The translations under genes and the position numbers were made by a program. A stretch of 48,889 bases of DNA from CAYPNF01 sp964411985. GTDB taxonomy: Bacteria > Verrucomicrobiota > Verrucomicrobiia > Limisphaerales > J093. Positions 1-8,771 of the stretch are shown piece after piece. The stretch lies in contig CAYPNF010000057.1 of assembly GCA_964411985.1 (NCBI GenBank), forward strand, positions 1-48,889. The letters run 5' to 3'. Every line of letters begins with the position of its first letter. The first letter of the stretch is position 1. Below the pieces are notes generated by a model. The model searched no databases, was not told the origin of the DNA, and saw only the letters and a program-made list of their open reading frames with translations.

Positions 1-2746
1 CGAAAGACTGGTTGACGACTGCGGTCGCCGCCGGCAATGCCGCGAACGTGCCGGTGTTGGTATCGTAGTTCCCAAACTGCAGAGTCGGGAGGCCGGCATG
101 AGGGCCGCGATAGACCCAGTAGTTCTCGTTTCGGTCGCGGTAGGTGAATTTGCGATAATGCGCGTAGGGTCCGGACAAGTCGCGTTCGTCATCCCACTGG
201 CCCGGTAAATCCACGCCATCACCGCTCGGCTCCTGGTTGTAGTTGACGGCGCTATCGCCGGTGCCAACCACGGGCTTTCCAAGGAACATGAGTGGGGGCG
301 GCGGCTGAAGGACCTGGCCTGCAGGAACGATGTAGTCGAACACGTAACCGAGCGATGGCTTTTCGCGGACAACGTGGAAGGGTTGGATGGCTGGCCTGCC
401 ATCCTGGGCCAGGTATTCCACCAGCACGAATGGGGCGGAGGAATAATGGGCGTCGTTGGTGAGGTTCAGGTCATCCCGGGTGGCAAAGGCGGTGCCGCCG
501 GACATGATCGCATGTTCCTCATTCGGGTTGTAGCCGGGCAACGCGGGGTCATTCTGATGGTAGATTGTTCCCAGCGCTTGGAGCGAGTCAAGCGTCCCAC
601 TGCCCAGCTGGCTCGCAAGCACCATTTCCGGGGCATCCGATGGCCATTGGAGCGTATAGCTGGCCAGCACCGACGGCCAATAGACGGTGGTGAAACCCAA
701 CAGGTTATCGCCCGCATTCGGTCCGGCACTGACCGTGTTGGAACGGAACCACCAAACCTCAAGCGTGTTTGCGCCGGGAATGGCATTGACTGGAATGACA
801 GCGCCCAGGCTAGCGGCATCAAAGCCCACGACGAAGGGATCCAAGTAGGCGTTGACATCATAAGAGTCACCCACGCTCTGGTTGATGTGGCCGGCCAAGT
901 AGAACTCAGGAGGGTTGGGTTCGCCACTGGGCGGACTGAGACGCTGGCCCACATGGGCGGTCAGGTTCAAGACGCGGGGTGCAGCCAACGGGTTGGGCCA
1001 GTGGAAGACCGAGTTGGTGGGATCCCACGCGCTGAGGGACGCGGCGACACTACTGGCGAAATCAGCCGTCTTGAGATTGGGACTGAGGAATGAGAAGACG
1101 CGCTCGAATGCAATGTTGGCCCCGGAACTGAACCGCAGTAGCGTGCGGTGTGCCGGGAAATTGGTAGTGAGCCAGGTGTAGAATTTGAAATCCTGAGTCA
1201 GTTTCGCCCGCGCCTGGTCCAGAGGATCCTGATACTCAATGATGGGCACATTGGCGGTGTCCAGTCGGACGGCTGTAGCCTTGGCTTCGTCCTCGCTGTT
1301 GACCAACGGGCGCAGGTAGAGGCTGTATCTGGAGATATCGGCAGGCCAGCCGAGATGATAGCGAGCGAGGTAGCGCGGCCAGCGGAGACCTTGGTCGCCC
1401 TCCTCCATCCAGTGCACGAGGTAATCGTTCAGGTTCTGCGTTTCACGAGTACTGTACAGCTCGATGGTCCCCGTGCCGGCTTTGCTGTGTTGATAGGCGA
1501 ACGACTGACCCGAATACTGCAAGACGGGCTCGGGGTTCAAATTGTCCACTGTGCCGGGGGGCGGCGGCAGAAGGCGTTCCCCCAAATCGGCGTCAACATC
1601 GATGGGATAAGGCGCCTTGAATACATCCACAATCTCGAAACCCAAGTGCTCGCGTGTCTCCCCATCCGAATGCAGATCTCCCAGCAACTCCATGAAGACG
1701 CGGCCTTCGGCATTATAGGCGTAGATATAGCCCTGTTGCTGGTCGTACCATAGCGTGCGCAACTCTTGCAGGAGCGTGTTCGTGCTGCCATCGGTGGGAG
1801 CCGTGTAACCCGGGCCATGGTACTCCTGAGTAACCGTCTTCGGGAAGTCGTTATTATAGACCACGGTCACCCCGCCCACGCGGGCGGCGGGCACCGCGAT
1901 GGGTTTGCCGAGGTCACGGAATTCACGTTCGGTCCAGAACATCATGCGCGGAGGTTTGACCGCGCTTCCAGAGACCACGTAGCGGGTGGTGTACAGGAGA
2001 TAGATGCTCAGCCCGTTGGTTTGAAAACTGGGGCCGCCGGGATTCTGATAAGAGGTCGGGACAGTCGATGCCGTGTAAGCCTCCGCCTTGCGCCAGGTGA
2101 TGCTGATCGGGCCTGCCTGAACAGCGAAGACCTGCCTGCCGTTGGGGCTCCAATAATAACCGACGTTCTGGTGATTGTTGGTGGTATAAGGTTCGGCCAG
2201 CCAATAGGTGTCTGGGTCGGTGTCTTCGGGCAAAGCGATACCGTTGTAATCAGTGACCGGCACGGATACCAGGCTGCCGAATGCAAAACTCGGCGCACGC
2301 GTGAAGTACGGTGCCCCCACCTGGGCGCGCCGGAGCACCATCAGCACGGTTGAACCTGACTTCGCCACTGGCAATCGCATCAATTCAGCGACACTGCCAG
2401 AAAAAGCAGTGGACCCATTGTGCAGCGGCACCGAATTGCTGACCGCCTGCCAGTCGGCCAAGGGCAGCCCCGGAACTGCGCCAAAAGAAATGAAGCCCCG
2501 GAACAGATGCTGGGTGCTGAGAGGCTCAGCGGTGGACCCAGCACTCTCGTTGCCCTCGTCCCCGGTCGGCATTTCTCCGTTGGAACCCGGCGGAACGCCG
2601 TCGATGGTGGAAATCGGCACCCCCGATTGCGAGAGGAAATTGTAGGGCGTAAGTTCCTGTCGCAGTTCCAAGGACGTGTAGCCCCTGGCTTGGTAACAGG
2701 TGAGGGCTAAGCCTAAGAGCAAGGGAACTCTCCAGACAGTTCGCAT
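1..2746 (-). CDS. Large secreted protein, C-terminus outside window
   Basis: The reading frame is open from an ATG at 2744-2746 to the left edge of the window, about 915 codons with no stop seen, so the gene is cut at its 3' end. The N-terminus begins MRTVWRVPLLLGLALTCYQA, a typical Sec signal peptide. The rest is rich in Thr, Ser, Asn, Pro, Trp and Tyr, as in exported verrucomicrobial proteins, with few Cys and no transmembrane segment after the signal. I recognise no catalytic motif and no named domain. It is the last visible gene of the minus-strand block of exported proteins, 184 bp after the fibre-like gene, so it may have its own promoter. Function unknown; a surface or matrix protein is the most likely role by context. 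Confidence 0.8.
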   Translation of the reverse strand, partial: MRTVWRVPLLLGLALTCYQARGYTSLELRQELTPYNFLSQSGVPISTIDGVPPGSNGEMPTGDEGNESAGSTAEPLSTQHLFRGFISFGAVPGLPLADWQAVSNSVPLHNGSTAFSGSVAELMRLPVAKSGSTVLMVLRRAQVGAPYFTRAPSFAFGSLVSVPVTDYNGIALPEDTDPDTYWLAEPYTTNNHQNVGYYWSPNGRQVFAVQAGPISITWRKAEAYTASTVPTSYQNPGGPSFQTNGLSIYLLYTTRYVVSGSAVKPPRMMFWTEREFRDLGKPIAVPAARVGGVTVVYNNDFPKTVTQEYHGPGYTAPTDGSTNTLLQELRTLWYDQQQGYIYAYNAEGRVFMELLGDLHSDGETREHLGFEIVDVFKAPYPIDVDADLGERLLPPPPGTVDNLNPEPVLQYSGQSFAYQHSKAGTGTIELYSTRETQNLNDYLVHWMEEGDQGLRWPRYLARYHLGWPADISRYSLYLRPLVNSEDEAKATAVRLDTANVPIIEYQDPLDQARAKLTQDFKFYTWLTTNFPAHRTLLRFSSGANIAFERVFSFLSPNLKTADFASSVAASLSAWDPTNSVFHWPNPLAAPRVLNLTAHVGQRLSPPSGEPNPPEFYLAGHINQSVGDSYDVNAYLDPFVVGFDAASLGAVIPVNAIPGANTLEVWWFRSNTVSAGPNAGDNLLGFTTVYWPSVLASYTLQWPSDAPEMVLASQLGSGTLDSLQALGTIYHQNDPALPGYNPNEEHAIMSGGTAFATRDDLNLTNDAHYSSAPFVLVEYLAQDGRPAIQPFHVVREKPSLGYVFDYIVPAGQVLQPPPPLMFLGKPVVGTGDSAVNYNQEPSGDGVDLPGQWDDERDLSGPYAHYRKFTYRDRNENYWVYRGPHAGLPTLQFGNYDTNTGTFAALPAATAVVNQSF

Positions 2747-2930
2747 AAAAGGTCCTTTCTGGGTCAGGTCGGGTCTGTGCCTCGAATCCGCGTCGCCCTG
2801 GCCGCCGAGGTGTAGTTCAGAGTTGCATTCTGCGGTAGCAGGCGTCGCAAAGAGTTGAAGTCCAAGAGCCATGTTCATTTCGCGCCACAAACGCTTTTGT
2901 GGTTCAGAGTGGTCTCAGAATTGTCGCGGC

Positions 2931-4559
2931 TCACTTGATCTTCCAGAACTCGGCGACGGCAAAGATCAACTGATTGGCATCGCCCCAGCTAAAGCTGGGT
3001 AACAGGCCAAGGCCCTCGGAATGGGTCTTCGAACAATAGTGCTGCACGCGCAGGGTGGTGGACGCGATGAGGTCGAATTGGCCTTCAAGTTCCGACCGGG
3101 TCTGGTCCCCGCCATCGCTTTCGTCGCAATAGCCCACCGTCCCGAAAAGGAGGTTGCTGCCCGTGCTGGTGCGCAGCCGGATCTGGTGGTTCATAATGCG
3201 AAACGCCGGCGCACTGATGCGGCAATAATAAGTGCCGGCGGGCAGGGTGATGTCTCCGGCGCCGTTGGTGGAACCGAGGCTATGTGTATCCTTCAGTTCC
3301 GTATTGAATTTACGCCAGTTGTTGGTACCGAGAACGGATGCGAGATTCGTCTGATGGCTGGCGATTTCCGCATACTTGAGGTAGGGAGCCGAGCCGTAAA
3401 GCGCGCCGGAGACTATGACGTCGCCGTTGCCTTGGATCCGCATCGTCTCGGTCAGGTTACTGCTTTGGCCGTAGCCGAAGACGACCTTTGAGGTACTTGT
3501 GTCACCGTGTATCTGCAGCGTGCCGCTCTGGACGCCCAAGCCGTAGTGGTTGCCGGAATTGCCATAAAGGCTGATCTTATCGCCCAAGGTGTTGGGGAAG
3601 TTCAGCGGAAACCCCGGCGATGTCGTGCCGATCCCGACATACCCGGAGGCATTCACCACCAGGCGCGTGCTCGGGGCCGCGTCGTTACCGTCGGTGGCCA
3701 GCTCGATTTTGCCATATCCCAGGGTCAGGCGTGACGTCGCGCCACCGGATCTGGTGAGATGGCCTACGCCATCCGCATCATAGTAATAGTTGTAACCAAG
3801 GTGAATGCCGTCCCCGAGTTCGCGATAACTGCCGTAGAGATATCCCCAGGAGTTGCCGCCTCCGAGTTGCAAGCGCTGATAATCGGCGGAGCTGGTGCCG
3901 ATCTGCAGGTCTCCGCCTACGGTGACATTGCCCGCGAACGTATTGCTACCGGTGAAGGTCTGGGAGGCGTTGAGTTTCGGCACGTTGCTCGAGAGCCGCG
4001 CGTCGGCCACGGTACCGCTGGTCAGGCTGTTCGCGTTGAGGGAAGTTAGATTGATCCCGCCTCCGATCAGGTTCTGCGCGTTGACGGCCGTCTCCGTTAG
4101 GAAGGCGTACGGCGAGGTCAGGAGTTGCAGTCGTGGATTGATCGTCACATCGATGCCACCCGCGCCAATCCCCTTGACCATCACCTCGATAAACCGATCC
4201 GAAGCGCCCGTGCCGATGAACAGGGTTGAGAGCGCCGGGTGCGGCTCACCGGAGTAGGTGGCACCTTCTCCCAGCAGCACGCTGAAGTAGCCCTTGTCGA
4301 TAGTGATCGTCTGCTGCTCTGCCCAGAGTCGATCGCCCGTGGCGGTGGAGAGTTGATCCCTCCAGATCCGGAACACCACATCATAGTTCTTGGGTGCGGT
4401 ATTCCCAAGCGGCGTGCCGTTGTTATCCACCAGATAGCCCTGGTAGGTCATACGGTCTGGCGGAGAGCTGGTGGCGCCCTGAAGGGGGATGGAAACAAGG
4501 GCCAAGGCCAGCGCGACGCCGGCCCTGCAAAGCCAAAACAAAGGTTTGATGTATTTCAT
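2931..4559 (-). CDS. Secreted fibre-like protein with YQGYL N-terminal domain
   Basis: A 542-residue exported protein. The ATG at 4559 is preferred over the upstream one at 4658 because it places a clean signal peptide (MKYIKPLFWLCRAGVALALA) at the N-terminus. After the signal comes the 'YQGYL..NNGTPLG' segment, a domain also present in the kelch gene of this operon. The middle has short phage-fibre-like phrases (TFTGSNTFAGNVTVGG; GYVGIGTTSPG, reminiscent of the region before S74 chaperone domains), but no S74 chaperone is visible. The last 130 residues (ITLPAGTYYCRISAP..., ending VAEFWKIK) look like a beta-sandwich, possibly C1q/TNF-like. A trimeric surface fibre or adhesin is the likely role, inferred from this architecture. 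It sits 118 bp after the preceding gene in the same direction. Confidence 0.85.
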   Translation of the reverse strand: MKYIKPLFWLCRAGVALALALVSIPLQGATSSPPDRMTYQGYLVDNNGTPLGNTAPKNYDVVFRIWRDQLSTATGDRLWAEQQTITIDKGYFSVLLGEGATYSGEPHPALSTLFIGTGASDRFIEVMVKGIGAGGIDVTINPRLQLLTSPYAFLTETAVNAQNLIGGGINLTSLNANSLTSGTVADARLSSNVPKLNASQTFTGSNTFAGNVTVGGDLQIGTSSADYQRLQLGGGNSWGYLYGSYRELGDGIHLGYNYYYDADGVGHLTRSGGATSRLTLGYGKIELATDGNDAAPSTRLVVNASGYVGIGTTSPGFPLNFPNTLGDKISLYGNSGNHYGLGVQSGTLQIHGDTSTSKVVFGYGQSSNLTETMRIQGNGDVIVSGALYGSAPYLKYAEIASHQTNLASVLGTNNWRKFNTELKDTHSLGSTNGAGDITLPAGTYYCRISAPAFRIMNHQIRLRTSTGSNLLFGTVGYCDESDGGDQTRSELEGQFDLIASTTLRVQHYCSKTHSEGLGLLPSFSWGDANQLIFAVAEFWKIK

Positions 4560-4677
4560 AGCGCGGTCAGCGATTGGGGTTTTTGGTGATAATGCGTCAG
4601 ACACAACATGGTTTTCATAGGCACAGTGGTTACATCGCAATGGCTCGAGGATTCGCAACGGTGGGAGAGAGCACGAT

Positions 4678-6531
4678 TCATGGCACAGTGGTCAGGGTTG
4701 GTATTTCGGCAATCCGGTTCAGGCTAAAGGTCCCGCGCGTCTCGAACACCCGAGTGTCGTTTGTGTCCCCCGCGCGAGGCAGGCCCAAAACCGTAATGGT
4801 CTCAGAGTAATTGCCAGAAAGGGCCTGGCCCGTCTCCGTCCGGCTGGAGAAATCCTCCCTGGGCATCACGACCTCCAATCGAATCACTCGCTGGACGGAG
4901 TAAGATTCTGCGCCCGGACCCAAATGCGTAGCGAACTTGGAGTCGAGGTTGTCGTGGTCTGGATGATAAGTATGCACAAAGGGATTGGAGGCCTGATCGT
5001 TGTAGTCCAGTGGAACGGTAGCCGTGATGGTGCTGCTCAGGGCCAACGGACCATCAAACGACCATGGGGCGTTAACACGGGACCACGGCAGGTGCGAAGC
5101 GCTGATCCGGCGAGCCTGGGCCAGGTAAGACCGATTGAGCGCCGATTCACTCGTAGCGACCGCCACGTTGGTGTTGGCGTCCAGCCCATAATAGACCCGC
5201 TGGAGCAGCACTGCGTTTCCACCGGTTTCGGGATTATGCAGAATCAGGCGCAGCGGGAAGGGGCGGCCCACCGCGCCGAGGTTGGTGGTCACCCCCGTGA
5301 CAATATACTGTCCGTTGGTGTCGACGGCCAGACCCGCCCCCTCTTGCGCATAGGTTTTGAGGTACTCGCCCACCTGACTCACCGTAACGCCGCCGACCCA
5401 CAGACCGGCACTCGAACCGACCGTGGCCGTCACCGGTGCATCCACCTGCGCGACGCCCATGGAGTCGGTGAACCGGAGTACTCCGGCCAGCAGTTCCCCG
5501 GGAGCATTGGTGATCGTGGAGCGATCCAATCCGAGTACAACCTCGATTTCGCTGCCGTTCTGGCCTTTTGCGGGCAGCGTCCAACTATGGGAGTTGGTGG
5601 TCGCAAGATTGGTGAAGGCATAGGTCAGGTTAAGCGTACTCAAACTGCCGCGGACCAGCAGCGGAGGCGGCCCGACGGTGTTGGTTTGGTCGGGAGGGGG
5701 TGCTTCGGAAGCCAGCAGTTGGGCCGTTACCGTCAGATTGCTGGTGGTGAGATTCCTCAGTCGGAAGCTCGTCACGCCGAGCTTCTGGCCGAAAGCGATT
5801 CCGTTTTCCCCCGACCAGACGATCTCGAACGGGCTAAAATACCGATTGAACAAGTTGCCCGACCGGATCCAAAAGGCCTTGCCACGCGTCACCGGAGTAG
5901 TGCGCAACGCAAAGACGCGCGCTGGATTGTTCGGCCCCAATTCGCCGCCAGGGTACTGATAGATTTCAGCATTCTGCTGCAGTTCGGGGCAGAGGCTCAG
6001 GAACGAGTCGAAACTGGGTGGTGACACGGGCACCGTGGGGAATCCGAGGAAATTCAGCCCCGTGGTGGTCCATTGGTAGCGAGGTGCTACGGGTTTTCCT
6101 TTGACGCTCCAAGTGTAGGAGTTCGTCGTGTAAATCAGGTAAGCCGCGTTACCAATCAGCCGCTGCAGTAGGGACGGGCGGTCGGCGGCAGACCGCTTCC
6201 AACTGGCCCATTGGCTGCCGGTGTCCACCGGCTCCTGCGGACTCTGAACGAACTGCATGGTGGTGGGTGTGGGCATCCAGAGCCAGATCTCCTGTATGGG
6301 ATTGCTGCTGTCGAAAACAACCTGCTCGTCCAGCGTGTCATACGACGCGTCAACGTGCAGATACACTGCATTCCAGCCCGCGTTCAGGTTGATCGACTGG
6401 GTGATCCACTGGGCCTGGATGGTACAGGTCAGCAACAGCGAGCCGAGGATCAGGCCACCGACACGCCGCGCTCGGACTGCGGGGCAGCGATGATGGACTC
6501 CAGACTTTGGGCTGTGGAGAATGGTTTTCAT
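4678..6531 (-). CDS. Secreted protein of the 'NLNAGWNAVYL' type
   Basis: A 617-residue exported protein. The ATG at 6531 overlaps the stop of the preceding kelch gene by 4 bp (ATGA), which argues for translational coupling and against the longer upstream start at 6696. A hydrophobic stretch at about residues 24-40 (GGLILGSLLLTCTIQAQ) is the signal sequence; its n-region is long and Arg-rich. Mature protein begins 'WITQSINLNAGWNAVYLHV', an opening I associate with large secreted verrucomicrobial proteins. The rest looks like successive beta-sandwich domains rich in Thr, Asn and Val, with no recognisable catalytic site. The C-terminus ends in a strand-rich segment (TRGTFSLNRIAEIPTLTTVP). The exact role is unknown; position suggests it works with its exported neighbours at the cell surface. 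Confidence 0.85.
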   Translation of the reverse strand: MKTILHSPKSGVHHRCPAVRARRVGGLILGSLLLTCTIQAQWITQSINLNAGWNAVYLHVDASYDTLDEQVVFDSSNPIQEIWLWMPTPTTMQFVQSPQEPVDTGSQWASWKRSAADRPSLLQRLIGNAAYLIYTTNSYTWSVKGKPVAPRYQWTTTGLNFLGFPTVPVSPPSFDSFLSLCPELQQNAEIYQYPGGELGPNNPARVFALRTTPVTRGKAFWIRSGNLFNRYFSPFEIVWSGENGIAFGQKLGVTSFRLRNLTTSNLTVTAQLLASEAPPPDQTNTVGPPPLLVRGSLSTLNLTYAFTNLATTNSHSWTLPAKGQNGSEIEVVLGLDRSTITNAPGELLAGVLRFTDSMGVAQVDAPVTATVGSSAGLWVGGVTVSQVGEYLKTYAQEGAGLAVDTNGQYIVTGVTTNLGAVGRPFPLRLILHNPETGGNAVLLQRVYYGLDANTNVAVATSESALNRSYLAQARRISASHLPWSRVNAPWSFDGPLALSSTITATVPLDYNDQASNPFVHTYHPDHDNLDSKFATHLGPGAESYSVQRVIRLEVVMPREDFSSRTETGQALSGNYSETITVLGLPRAGDTNDTRVFETRGTFSLNRIAEIPTLTTVP

Positions 6532-8768
6532 AGCTTGCGATAGAAGTACCAAACAGGTTGTGGGACCAACCGCTGCAAGGGTGCAACAGCCAAGCCCCGG
6601 GCTCGACCGCCAAAGACCAATACCTCTGTGCCCGCCCAGATTGCGGTTGCCTCCGTCCGCGCAAGCGGATTGCCCGAAGTGCTCAGCGGCCGCCAAACGC
6701 CAGTCAGCGGATCGTAAGCGGAGCTGGTCGCGAATTCGCCCGAGCCGCTGCTACCACCGAGGATGATCATCTCCTGACCGGTCCACGCGGCGGCATGATT
6801 GAATCTGGCGGCCGGTGCGTCCGTGGCGGAAAGGGTCTCCCAGGAATCTGTGGTAGGGTCGTAGGCGGCGCCGTCACCGAGAGGAACGCCGTCTCTCTGG
6901 CCACCCCAGACGATCATCCTAGCGCCCGTCCAGATCGCCGAGTGCCCGCGCCTAGGCGACGGAGCGTTGTCCGAGGTCATGGCAAACCAGTAGGGAGTGC
7001 TTTTGTCGAAGCGCAGTTGTGAGCCGCTGTTCAAGACTCCGTTTTCGCCCTCTCCCCCCCAGATCAGCAACCGGTTATCGGCCCACATCGCGGTCGCTCC
7101 GACGCGGGCCGCTGGGGCGGCTGCAGTAACGACGCCCGACCATCGATCGGCATCCGGGGCATAGAAGCCACCATCATTCAGGAGACCGGAGGCGTTCTGT
7201 CCGCCCCAGATGAACATCTGCGTACCCGTCCAGACCGCGATGTGGTCGGTCCTCGCACTTGGGGCATCGCTCACGGAAATGGGCCGCCAGAGCTGACGGT
7301 CGGGCTGGAATCGTCCCCCCGACTTCTGCCGTCCGCTCGCGGCGTTACCACCCCAGATGAGCATCTCAGTCCCTGTCCAGACGGCCGTATGTCCCCAACG
7401 GGCGACGGGGGCGTCAATGGTGGACACGGACTCCCATTGGTCCGCTTCTGCAACATAGGAGGCCCCGGTATTGAGATAAACAGATCCCAGTACGGGCCGC
7501 CCACCCCAAATAATCAGTCGTTTCCCGTCCCAGACGGCAGAATGTCCGAAACGGGCAGAAGCAGGGCCAACTGCCGCGCTGGTGACCCACGGTGGCGCCG
7601 GGACCGTCATCATCAATGCACAGCCACTGGCGAGCAGGGTTGCGTCGTTCGGTAACAGCGAAGCGAGCGTGATGCCGGAGGGTAGCAAGAGCGTGCCGCC
7701 CCCTCCTCCAGCGCCCACGATGCTCGAAGCAGGAATGTTGGTAAGCCCCGAGCCATCACCCGAAAAAGTGCCCGTCATGTTTCCTGCAAAGCTGCCTGTG
7801 TTGTCGCGTTTGACGATGGTATTCGGCACGTTGGCAGGCGTTGCCCCATTCGCCGCGTTGGCACCGGAGGCCACATCAACTGCTGTCACACCTCCCACCA
7901 TTGCCACCACCGTGCTGCCTTGGGGTCCGTTTACGTCGCCGACCAGCGTGCCCGTAAAAGCGGCGGCTTGGGGAGCGGTGCCGATCAGGTGGGCAGCGGT
8001 GAGGTTCGACAGGCTGGCTCCATCTCCACGGTGAACACCGATCAGCAGATTGTCGACATTCGTGATCCACGACGGACCTGTAAATAGGGTGGGCCCAGCG
8101 AACGTGTTTGACCCCCTAAAGACCTGGTTTGTATTCAGGAAGGCGACGCTGGCGGAGAGCCGCGCATCGGGAAGCGTCCCGGTGGAGAGGTTTGCGGCAT
8201 TCTGGTAAAAGGCACGTGGTTGGCCATCGAGGCTCTCGGCGTTCACGCCCTTCAGGCCGGCGCCGTTGCCGCTGAAGGCGCCGCTCAACGTCAGGTCGGC
8301 CTCATTGTTGGTAACCACCTCGCCTGGCAGGCGGGATAGCGGGACGGTTCCGGTGAGGTTCGCTGCCGGTACGCTGGTTGCGGTGCCCGCGTGAATGGCA
8401 TAGGGGGTGGCAGTGAGTGGGCGTCGCGGGGTGAGGGGAGTGTAAGCGCCCACGTCGCTTCCCGGGCGCAGGGATGTTTCCAACCAGCGCTGTTCGCCAG
8501 TGAAGGCGTTCACACCGAAGTCCAACGTGACGCAGAACAGTCCGTTCGTAACCGCCACGTCGTCGACCTTGACAGCTGGACCGATCTGATCGCCGTATGT
8601 AGCGGCGTCGTAGAGGGCGAACTGCAAATCGAATACGCCCACAGCCGGGACGGTGTTGTCGCGCAGTCGGCCTTGGTAACTGAAAGCAGTTCCTTGGGCA
8701 CGGACCGAAACCACCCCACTGACAAGCAGAGCGGTCATCACAAGACGAGCTGGGTTCAATAGCTTCAT
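6528..8768 (-). CDS. Secreted kelch-propeller protein with YQGRL N-terminal domain
   Basis: A 746-residue exported protein. A signal peptide (about residues 1-24, ending VSVRAQG) is followed by the 'FSYQGRLRDNTVPAVGVFDL' domain, which ends near 'PRRPLTATPYAIHAGTA'. Residues about 130-370 are fibre-like, with phrases such as LSGAFSGNGAGL and GTFSGDGSGLTNIP and a Gly run. From about residue 400 to 735 there are seven kelch repeats, each opening like 'ARFGHSAVWDG' and holding a hydrophobic-GG strand (LIIWGG, MLIWGG, MFIWGG, LLIWGG, MIVWGG, MIILGG, VLVFGG). Seven repeats should close one beta-propeller. The start lies 3 bp after the stop of the upstream gene, so the two are co-transcribed. A binding or adhesion role is inferred, and no enzymatic residues are evident. 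Confidence 0.9.
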   Translation of the reverse strand: MKLLNPARLVMTALLVSGVVSVRAQGTAFSYQGRLRDNTVPAVGVFDLQFALYDAATYGDQIGPAVKVDDVAVTNGLFCVTLDFGVNAFTGEQRWLETSLRPGSDVGAYTPLTPRRPLTATPYAIHAGTATSVPAANLTGTVPLSRLPGEVVTNNEADLTLSGAFSGNGAGLKGVNAESLDGQPRAFYQNAANLSTGTLPDARLSASVAFLNTNQVFRGSNTFAGPTLFTGPSWITNVDNLLIGVHRGDGASLSNLTAAHLIGTAPQAAAFTGTLVGDVNGPQGSTVVAMVGGVTAVDVASGANAANGATPANVPNTIVKRDNTGSFAGNMTGTFSGDGSGLTNIPASSIVGAGGGGGTLLLPSGITLASLLPNDATLLASGCALMMTVPAPPWVTSAAVGPASARFGHSAVWDGKRLIIWGGRPVLGSVYLNTGASYVAEADQWESVSTIDAPVARWGHTAVWTGTEMLIWGGNAASGRQKSGGRFQPDRQLWRPISVSDAPSARTDHIAVWTGTQMFIWGGQNASGLLNDGGFYAPDADRWSGVVTAAAPAARVGATAMWADNRLLIWGGEGENGVLNSGSQLRFDKSTPYWFAMTSDNAPSPRRGHSAIWTGARMIVWGGQRDGVPLGDGAAYDPTTDSWETLSATDAPAARFNHAAAWTGQEMIILGGSSGSGEFATSSAYDPLTGVWRPLSTSGNPLARTEATAIWAGTEVLVFGGRARGLAVAPLQRLVPQPVWYFYRKL

Positions 8769-8771
8769 GGC

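Noticed and set aside
4924..6024. A 366-codon plus-strand frame opposite the 'AGWNAVYL' gene
   Set aside because: High GC leaves the antisense frame open; the real gene on the minus strand has a signal peptide and an overlapping start.
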